A DNA stretch of 5,994 bases from Candidatus Bipolaricaulota bacterium (GTDB lineage Bacteria; Bipolaricaulota; Bipolaricaulia; Bipolaricaulales; Bipolaricaulaceae): the NCBI GenBank assembly GCA_015661965.1, contig DQVA01000070.1, forward strand, positions 1-5,994, written 5' to 3'. Positions 1 to 5,504 of the stretch are shown in pieces. Every line of letters starts with the position of its first letter. Position 1 is the stretch's first letter. Below the pieces are notes generated by a model. It searched no databases. It saw nothing but the letters and a program-made list of their open reading frames with translations, and had not been told where the DNA came from. The translations under genes were made by a program, and so were the position numbers.

Positions 1-1930
1 ACGCCCCCGCGAGGATTTCTCCGCCGCCCCCCTGGAATCCCGCTTCCCCGGGGCGCTCCCCGGGGGCAGCCCGGCCGCCCGGGCCGCCGGGGCTATCCTC
101 GTTTACCTTCAGGAGACCGTGGGGAAACTCCCCCACCTCCGCCCTCCTCACCTCATCGCGGCACAAGAGACCATGGTCCTGGACCCCTTCACCCAGCGTT
201 CCTTGGAACTCCTCACCCCTCTGCGCCCGGAGGGGAAGCTCACTGTGCTGTCCGTGCTGGACCGCACCAAGACCACCATGGGGCGGCGGCTCCTCAGAAG
301 GTGGCTGCTGGCGCCCCTGCGGGATCGAGGCCGGATCGAGGCCCGCTTGGACGCGGTAGAGGCGTTGATCGAGGGGCCACTTTGGGAGCCCTTGGGGGAG
401 TTGCTGAAGCGAGCCTGTGACCTGCCCCGGCTTCTTGGTCGGGTGGGCACCCGCACCCTGCGGCCGCTGGATCTCCTGGCCTTGCGCCGTACCCTGGAGG
501 TGCTGCCGGAAATAGAAGGGCTTTTAGCCCGGCTCCCTTCCCTCCCGGCCCGCCTGGCCGCGATCTCCGCCGCCCTCTCCTCGGCCCCCGGGGGGCTGGC
601 GGAGGAGATCTCCCGGGCTCTGGTGGACCAGCCCCCGCCGGACCCCCGGGAAGGGGGGCTCATCAAGGACGGCTACCATCCCCGGCTGGACGAGCTGAGG
701 GGGGAGGCCTCCCGGCTCCGCAAGGAGATCGCCGCCCTGGAGGGGCGGGAACGTGCCCGCACCGGGATCCCCACCCTGAAGGTGGGCTACAACCGGGTGC
801 TCGGGTACTTCCTGGAGATCACCAAGGCACATCTGGCCAAGGTGCCGCCGGACTGGAAGCGACGCCAGTCCCTGGCCGGCTCCGAGCGGTTCACCACCGA
901 CGCTCTCGCGGAGCTGGCCGATCGGCTTACCCAAGCCGAAGCGGCGGCCCAGGCGCTGGAAGAGGGGCTATTCCAAGCACTGTGCACCCGGGTGGAGGGG
1001 GAGCTTGCCGCCCTGGCCCGGGTGGGGGAAGCCCTGGCGGAGCTGGACGTCCTCCGGGCTTTAGCCGAGGTGGCCCATGCCCAGGGCTACTGCCGCCCCC
1101 GGTTCACCGATCGGCCGGCCATCCGCATCCGGGAGGGGCGGCACCCGGTGGTGGAGAAGGTCACCGAGTTTGTGCCCAACGACCTGGAGATGGACGAAAC
1201 CACGCACCTGGCGGTGGTCACCGGCCCTAACATGGCCGGAAAGTCGGTGTTCCTACGGCAAGTGGCGCTGATAGCGTTGTTGGCACAGATGGGCTCATTC
1301 GTCCCGGCCGCAGAAGCCGAACTCCCCGTTTTGGACCGGATCTACACCCGGGTGGGGGCCTCCGATGCCCTGGCCGAGGGGCTGTCCACCTTCATGGCGG
1401 AAATGGTGGAGGCAGCCCACATCATCTCTGGGGCCAGTGCCCGGTCCTTAGTGATCCTGGACGAGCTGGGGCGGGGCACCAGCACCCACGATGGCCTGGC
1501 CCTGGCCTGGGCCATCGCCCGCTTCCTCGCCGAGCGCATCCGCTGCAAGACCCTGTTTGCTACCCATTACCGGGAGCTGGCCCGCCTGGCCGAGGAGGTG
1601 CCGGGGGTGGTGAACCTGCACGTGGCGGTGCGGGAATGGCAGGGGGAGGTGATTTTCCTCCACCGGGTGCAGCCTGGGGTGGCGGAACGGGCTTACGGGG
1701 TGGAGGTGGCCCGCCTGGCCCGGCTGCCCCCGGAGGTGCTCTCCGAGGCGGAGCGGATGCTGGCAGAGCTGGAGCGGTCCATGCCCCTCGCGCCGGAGCG
1801 GGCCCAGCAGCTCCCCCTGTTCGGCCCGGAGGAACATCCGGTGTTGGCCGAGCTCAAGCGAATCGACCCGGAGACGCTCACCCCGCTTCAGGCCTTGGAA
1901 TTCCTGTTCCGCCTAAAGCGCCGGATCTAG
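1..1930 (+). CDS. mutS: DNA mismatch repair protein MutS, 5'-truncated by the window edge
   Basis: MutS binds base mismatches and small loops in DNA as a dimer and, in an ATP-dependent clamp state, recruits the downstream repair machinery. The frame is open from base 2, giving about 642 visible residues. From recalled E. coli MutS, roughly the first 200 residues are missing, including the mismatch-binding domain with its Phe-x-Glu motif. Visible parts in order are: the end of the connector (AAGAILVYLQET, bases 89-121); the lever/core helices; the clamp, with RTGIPTLKVGYNRVLGYFLEI-like sequence near 760-820; and the ABC-type ATPase. The ATPase has Walker A GPNMAGKS at 1223-1246, STFMAEM near 1385-1405, Walker B LVILDE at 1448-1465, the signature GRGTSTHDG at 1469-1495 and the FATHY histidine at 1556-1570. 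The C-terminal tail (DPETLTPLQALEFLFRLK) matches the MutS1 tetramerisation tail, so the 3' end is complete. A GTG at 119 is internal, not a start. The usual YGxxVAxxAGLP signature reads YGVEVARLARLP, a Gly-to-Arg change. MutS2 is excluded by the clamp and the tail. Confidence 0.97.
   Translation, partial: RPREDFSAAPLESRFPGALPGGSPAARAAGAILVYLQETVGKLPHLRPPHLIAAQETMVLDPFTQRSLELLTPLRPEGKLTVLSVLDRTKTTMGRRLLRRWLLAPLRDRGRIEARLDAVEALIEGPLWEPLGELLKRACDLPRLLGRVGTRTLRPLDLLALRRTLEVLPEIEGLLARLPSLPARLAAISAALSSAPGGLAEEISRALVDQPPPDPREGGLIKDGYHPRLDELRGEASRLRKEIAALEGRERARTGIPTLKVGYNRVLGYFLEITKAHLAKVPPDWKRRQSLAGSERFTTDALAELADRLTQAEAAAQALEEGLFQALCTRVEGELAALARVGEALAELDVLRALAEVAHAQGYCRPRFTDRPAIRIREGRHPVVEKVTEFVPNDLEMDETTHLAVVTGPNMAGKSVFLRQVALIALLAQMGSFVPAAEAELPVLDRIYTRVGASDALAEGLSTFMAEMVEAAHIISGASARSLVILDELGRGTSTHDGLALAWAIARFLAERIRCKTLFATHYRELARLAEEVPGVVNLHVAVREWQGEVIFLHRVQPGVAERAYGVEVARLARLPPEVLSEAERMLAELERSMPLAPERAQQLPLFGPEEHPVLAELKRIDPETLTPLQALEFLFRLKRRI
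1927..1930. other. Convergent stop codons nested in a CTAG palindrome
   Basis: The mutS TAG (1928-1930, +) and the TAG of the - strand protease gene (complement of 1927-1929) share three bases of the palindrome CTAG. The two genes therefore overlap tail to tail with no intergenic space. Any terminator for either transcript must lie inside the coding region of the other. No hairpin followed by a T-run is visible on either side. Confidence 0.9.
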
Positions 1931-2766
1931 TCACGCCCGGTGGGGCCCGGGGGCCGGTGGCGGGGGAAGGGCAGGTACTCCACGGTGGGCGTACGCCGTA
2001 CCGGCTGCGGGTAAAGCTGCATCAGCTGCAATACCTCCTTGGGCATGTCCGCGGACACGTGCAGCCCCAGCGACTTGGCCTCCTCGTAGGTGATGGGGTA
2101 GTCGTGGGTCCAGCGGCCCTCGGTCAAGGCCTGGGCGATCCCCTGGGCCTTCTCCCCCGGGTAGCGGCCGGAGAGGAGCTCGGCCACCGCCGTCCGTACT
2201 TGACGCACGGCCTTCTCGGCGGTGTCCGCCAAGATCAACGTCCGATCGTCGATCCGCTCGATGGGCTTTTCCCTCACGATCTTGAGCACCGACGGGGCCG
2301 GGAATTCCCCCAGCTGGGGGTCCACCGGGCCCAGGACCGCGTGCTCGCACATCACGATCTCGTCCGCCGCCAGCGCGATCAGGGTCCCCCCGGACATGGC
2401 GTAGTGGGGGACGAACGCGGTCACCTTGGCCGGGTGGCGTTTGATGGCCCGGGCGATCTGCAGGGCCGCCAGCACCAGGCCGCCCGGGGTGTGGAGCACG
2501 ATGTCGATGGGCACGTCCGGATCGGTCATGTGGATGGCCCGGATCACCTCCTCGGAGTCGTGGATGTCGATATAGCGGAACAGGGGAAAGCCCAAAAAGC
2601 TCATGGTCTCCTGCCGATGCACCAACAGGATCACCCGGGAGCCCCGCGTCCGCTCGATCTTGGCGATCAGCCGTTGGCGGGCGTTCTCCAGCATCCGCTG
2701 CTTCAGCACCGGCTGGAGGGCGGACAGCATGAGAAAGATCCAGAAAAGATCGAAGAAGATGGTCAC
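1927..2766 (-). CDS. Membrane-anchored ClpP-fold serine protease, SDH/SppA-like class
   Basis: A 279-residue protein resembling the bacterial and archaeal serine protease family named after serine dehydrogenase proteinase (SDH), related to ClpP and SppA. Residues 2-20 (FFDLFWIFLMLSALQPVL) form a hydrophobic N-terminal anchor, followed by a basic helix (about 22-43), so the catalytic domain is probably cytoplasmic and membrane-tethered. The crotonase/ClpP fold shows TPGG at residues 93-96 (oxyanion region) and AMSGGT with the likely nucleophile Ser125. The family block EHAVLGPVDPQLG follows at 141-153, with no ClpP-type catalytic His. By analogy with SppA and the archaeal stomatin-operon protease PH1510, a lysine may be the general base; Lys162 and Lys167 are candidates, which is inference. 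The start is GTG at 2764-2766 with a purine-rich AAGGAAGGGGG about eight bases upstream. It overlaps the clpC stop by four bases (GTGA on the coding strand), implying translational coupling and the same promoter. Substrate unknown. Confidence 0.85.
   Translation of the reverse strand: MTIFFDLFWIFLMLSALQPVLKQRMLENARQRLIAKIERTRGSRVILLVHRQETMSFLGFPLFRYIDIHDSEEVIRAIHMTDPDVPIDIVLHTPGGLVLAALQIARAIKRHPAKVTAFVPHYAMSGGTLIALAADEIVMCEHAVLGPVDPQLGEFPAPSVLKIVREKPIERIDDRTLILADTAEKAVRQVRTAVAELLSGRYPGEKAQGIAQALTEGRWTHDYPITYEEAKSLGLHVSADMPKEVLQLMQLYPQPVRRTPTVEYLPFPRHRPPGPTGRD
2763..2766 (-). other. GTGA start/stop overlap coupling clpC to the SDH-type protease
   Basis: On the coding strand these four bases read GTGA. 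GTG (2764-2766) starts the protease gene and TGA (2763-2765) ends clpC. Such four-base overlaps usually let ribosomes re-initiate after termination, so the two proteins are probably made from one mRNA in linked amounts. Confidence 0.85.
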
Positions 2767-5426
2767 CTCACACCCCCTTCCTTCTTCTCCACCGACGCCG
2801 GCTCCACCGGCCGCACCACCACCTCGTGCCTCTCCCGGTCGTAATCCACCTCTATCGCGCTCCCTTGTTTGATCTCCCCGGCGAGGAGCTTTCTAGCTAG
2901 CAAACCCTCTACCTCCTGCTGGATGAGTCTACGTAGTTCCCGGGCCCCGAACTGGGGCGAGTAGCCCCGGTCGGCCAGGTACTCGATCAGGGCCTCGGTC
3001 CAGCGGGGCTCCACCCCCTGGGCCCGGAGCCTGCGCTCCACCCGCGCGAGCTGCAGCCGCACGATGTCGCGGATTTGGTCCCGGGTGAGGGCCTGGAACA
3101 CGATGATCTCGTCGATGCGGTTGATGAACTCCGGCCGGAAGTAACGGGAGAGCTCCTCCAACAGGCGGTCCTTCAAAGCCTGGTAATTCAGGGCCTCCGG
3201 CCCCAGCCGCAGGTTGTCCCGGATGATCTCCGCCCCGATGTTGCTGGTGGCGATGATCACCGTATTGGTGAAGTCCACGGTGCGGCCCTTGGCGTCGGTG
3301 AGGCGGCCGTCGTCCAGCACCTGCAGGAGGACGTTGAACACCTCGGGGTGGGCCTTCTCGATCTCGTCCAGGAGCACGATGGAGTAGGGGCGGCGGCGCA
3401 CCGCCTCGGTGAGCTGGCCGCCCTCCTCGTGGCCCACGTACCCGGGCGGGGCGCCCACCAGGCGCGACACCGCGTGCCTTTCCATGTATTCGGACATGTC
3501 GATCCTGACGATGGCGTCCTCGTCCCCGAACAGGATCCACGCCAGGGCCTTGGCGAGCTCGGTCTTGCCCACCCCGGTGGGGCCCAGGAACAGGAAGCTG
3601 GCGATGGGCCGGTTGGGGTCCGAGAGCCCGGCCCGGGCCCGGCGTACCGCCTCGGCCACCGCCCGCACCGCCTCGTCTTGGCCCACGATCCTCTGGTGCA
3701 ACAGCTCCTCCATCTTGAGGAGCTTTTCTCGCTCCTCTTGGGTGAGCTCGGAGACCGGGATGCCGGTGAGGCGGGACACGATCTCCGCTACGTGCTCGGC
3801 GGTCACCTCCGGGACCGACTTGGCCCGGGTCCTCTTCCAGGCCTCCAGGGCCCGGTCCCGTTTCTCCTCCCAGTCCTTGAGCGAGAGCTTGATCTCCTCG
3901 GCCCTGCCGAAGTCCTTGGCCGCCACCGCCGCCGACTCCTCCCGCCTGAGCCCCCTGATCTTGGCCTCGGCCTCCTGTACCTCGGGTGGGGGCATGGTGT
4001 TCCGGATCCTCACCCGGGCACAGGCCTGGTCCAGAAGATCGATGGCCTTGTCCGGGAGGAACCGGCCCCGGATGTAGCGGTCGGAGAGCTCGGCCGCGGC
4101 CACGATGGCTTCCTCGGTGATACGCACCTTGTGGTGGGCCTCCAGGCGGTCCCTGAGGCCCCGCAGGATCTCGATGGTCTGCTCCACGGTGGGCTCGGCC
4201 ACCAGCACCGGCTGGAAGCGCCGCTCCAGGGCGGGGTCCTTCTCGATGCGCTTCCGGTACTCGTTCAGGGTGGTGGCCCCGATCACGTGCAGCTCGCCCC
4301 GGGCCAGCATGGGCTTCAGGATGTTGGCCGCGTCCATGGTCCCCTCCTCGCCGGTGCCGCCAGCCCCCACCAGGAGGTGCACCTCGTCGATGAACAGGAT
4401 GATCTGGTCCTGGTTCTTCTTCACCTCGTCCAGGACCTTGCGGATGCGCTCCTCGAACTCGCCCCGGTACTTGGTGCCGGCCACGATCCCGGTGAGATCG
4501 AGTTCCACCACCCGCTTGCCCTTCAAGACCTCGGGTACCTCGCCCTTGACGATCCTCTGGGCCAGCCCCTCCACGATGGCGGTCTTGCCCACCCCGGGCT
4601 CCCCGATCAGCACCGGGTTGTTCTTGGTGCGGCGGGACAGGATCTCGATCACCGTCTCGATCTCCTCGTGGCGACCGATCACCGGGTCCAGCTTCCCCTG
4701 TCTCGCCAAGGCGGTGAGGTCACGGGAGAACTTATCCAGGGTGGGGGTGGGGGAGGGTTCCTCCACCCGGCCTTCCTCGGCCCCTTTGCCCACCACCTTG
4801 ACTACCTGCTGGCGGAGCGACTCCGGGGTGAGCCCGTATTTTCTCAGGAGGTCCCCCGCCAGCCCGTCCGACTCCCGCAGGAGGCCGATCAAGAGGTGCT
4901 CGGGGCCGATGTAAGAGTGGCCCAGGCGCTGGGCCTCCTCGGCCGCCAGCACCAGCACCTCCTTGAGCCGGGGGGAGAGGGCGGGCGAGGACACCTCCCC
5001 CTCGCCCCGGGGGGCGTTGTGCTCGATATATTGTTCCACGTCCTCCGGGGACAGCTTCAGTGCCTTGAAGACGGCCTTGACCACGTCGGAGCCAAGGAGC
5101 GACAGCAGGAGGTGTTCGGTGTCGATGTGGCGTGATCCGTATTCGCTGGCCCGTTCCGCGGCCCGCTGCAGGGCCTCCCGGGCGGGCCCGGACAGCCAGT
5201 CGGTGATGTCCACCGAGGTCCTTTTGGGGCGGGGCCGTTCTATGAAGTCCCCCAAGAAGTCGTCGAAGAACCCGGAGAACAGCGACTCCCAGGGGGAGCG
5301 GAGGCCCCCGTACTGGCGGGCGTAGCACTGGTCGCACAGGTATATCTCGCTGGCCAGGCCGCCCCGGCGATCCACGATGCGGTGGGTAGCTGGCCTGGTG
5401 TTGCAGAGGTCACACAGCCGCTCCAC
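2763..5426 (-). CDS. clpC: ClpC-type AAA+ unfoldase with N-terminal zinc finger
   Basis: An 887-residue HSP100 ATPase that would unfold proteins by threading them through a hexameric pore. Domains in order, numbered from the GTG at 5426: a four-Cys zinc finger (C5, C8, C31, C34); an aromatic/acidic linker (about 45-62); a double Clp_N repeat (about 75-137 and 151-214); AAA1 with Walker A GEPGVGKT 275-282, pore loop GTKYRGE 317-323 and Walker B D347/E348; an inserted M domain with a UVR motif ([11 protein letters not shown], about 502-512); AAA2 with Walker A GPTGVGKT 615-622, pore loop GYVG 662-665, Walker B D687/E688, sensor-1 N729, Arg finger R770 in [11 protein letters not shown] and sensor-2 R829 in GARELRR. 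Every ATPase residue looks intact. Clp_N plus UVR says ClpC; the zinc finger is typical of ClpE, which lacks Clp_N, so this is a hybrid. The ClpP-docking loop reads LGP (741-743) instead of [IVL]GF. The start is chosen at 5426 because AGGAGG ends eight bases upstream; a GTG at 5433-5435 overlaps that AGGAGG and cannot use it. A promoter and CIRCE element precede the gene. Confidence 0.95.
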   Translation of the reverse strand: MERLCDLCNTRPATHRIVDRRGGLASEIYLCDQCYARQYGGLRSPWESLFSGFFDDFLGDFIERPRPKRTSVDITDWLSGPAREALQRAAERASEYGSRHIDTEHLLLSLLGSDVVKAVFKALKLSPEDVEQYIEHNAPRGEGEVSSPALSPRLKEVLVLAAEEAQRLGHSYIGPEHLLIGLLRESDGLAGDLLRKYGLTPESLRQQVVKVVGKGAEEGRVEEPSPTPTLDKFSRDLTALARQGKLDPVIGRHEEIETVIEILSRRTKNNPVLIGEPGVGKTAIVEGLAQRIVKGEVPEVLKGKRVVELDLTGIVAGTKYRGEFEERIRKVLDEVKKNQDQIILFIDEVHLLVGAGGTGEEGTMDAANILKPMLARGELHVIGATTLNEYRKRIEKDPALERRFQPVLVAEPTVEQTIEILRGLRDRLEAHHKVRITEEAIVAAAELSDRYIRGRFLPDKAIDLLDQACARVRIRNTMPPPEVQEAEAKIRGLRREESAAVAAKDFGRAEEIKLSLKDWEEKRDRALEAWKRTRAKSVPEVTAEHVAEIVSRLTGIPVSELTQEEREKLLKMEELLHQRIVGQDEAVRAVAEAVRRARAGLSDPNRPIASFLFLGPTGVGKTELAKALAWILFGDEDAIVRIDMSEYMERHAVSRLVGAPPGYVGHEEGGQLTEAVRRRPYSIVLLDEIEKAHPEVFNVLLQVLDDGRLTDAKGRTVDFTNTVIIATSNIGAEIIRDNLRLGPEALNYQALKDRLLEELSRYFRPEFINRIDEIIVFQALTRDQIRDIVRLQLARVERRLRAQGVEPRWTEALIEYLADRGYSPQFGARELRRLIQQEVEGLLARKLLAGEIKQGSAIEVDYDRERHEVVVRPVEPASVEKKEGGVR

Positions 5427-5431
5427 GGCCT

Positions 5432-5440
5432 TCACCTCCT
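5432..5440 (-). promoter_or_regulatory. Shine-Dalgarno of clpC that decides its start codon
   Basis: The coding strand reads AGGAGGTGA, a near-perfect anti-16S match. Eight bases separate AGGAGG (5435-5440) from the GTG at 5424-5426, which is ideal spacing. The in-frame upstream GTG at 5433-5435 shares a base with the AGGAGG itself, so it is not a usable start. Confidence 0.85.
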
Positions 5441-5447
5441 GGAAAAT

Positions 5448-5474
5448 TTAGCAGTCTCATCACATGCTTGCTAA
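5448..5474. promoter_or_regulatory. CIRCE-like operator (HrcA binding site) upstream of clpC
   Basis: A 27-base inverted repeat: TTAGCAGTC (5448-5456), nine bases, GCTTGCTAA (5466-5474). The CIRCE consensus is TTAGCACTC, nine bases, GAGTGCTAA. The left arm matches 8 of 9 bases, the right arm 7 of 9, and the spacer is exactly nine. The outer six bases of each arm are perfect complements (TTAGCA/TGCTAA), flanked by A-rich and T-rich runs. It abuts the -10 box and covers the expected transcription start near 5467, the classical position for HrcA repression. The hrcA gene itself is not in the window. Confidence 0.72.
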
Positions 5475-5501
5475 TTTTATCGGGGGCGTCCCCACGGTCA
5501 A
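5474..5501 (-). promoter_or_regulatory. Sigma-70-like promoter of the clpC operon
   Basis: On the - strand, a -35 box TTGACC (complement of 5496-5501; 5 of 6 consensus) is followed after 16 bases by a -10 box TAAAAT (complement of 5474-5479; 5 of 6). It points at clpC, with a predicted start near 5467 and a leader of about 40 bases. The -35 lies three bases past the rhomboid stop. The spacer contains a small G4/C4 inverted repeat whose meaning is unknown. The AT-rich patch stands out against the GC-rich surroundings. Confidence 0.75.
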
Positions 5502-5504
5502 CCC

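Noticed and set aside
112..121. GTG at 119 with an AGGAG-like sequence before it, as a possible mutS start
   Set aside because: The frame is open to the left edge and the preceding residues (AAGAILVYLQET) match MutS, so this GTG is internal.
1942..1957. GC-rich hairpin (GGCC, short loop, GGCC) just past mutS as a terminator
   Set aside because: The loop is very short, there is no following T-run, and it lies within the protease coding sequence, where GC-rich repeats are common.
1636..2844. A + strand open frame running from mutS through the antisense of the protease gene
   Set aside because: It crosses two well-supported genes out of frame and yields a Gly/Pro/Arg/His-rich composition with no motif.
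3075..5135. A very long open frame on the + strand opposite clpC
   Set aside because: It is antisense to a gene with every AAA+ motif intact. Its translation is low-complexity (rich in Leu, Gly, Val, His) and has no recognisable domain; GC-rich codon bias explains it.
5481..5495. G4/C4 inverted repeat after rhomboid as its terminator
   Set aside because: The stem is only four or five base pairs, and on the - strand it is followed by GATAAAATT, not a T-run; it is better read as promoter spacer.
5496..5502. GGTCAA as a CtsR heptad
   Set aside because: CtsR sites are tandem GGTCAAA heptads with a short spacer. Here one partial copy coincides with the -35 box, and no second copy is adjacent.
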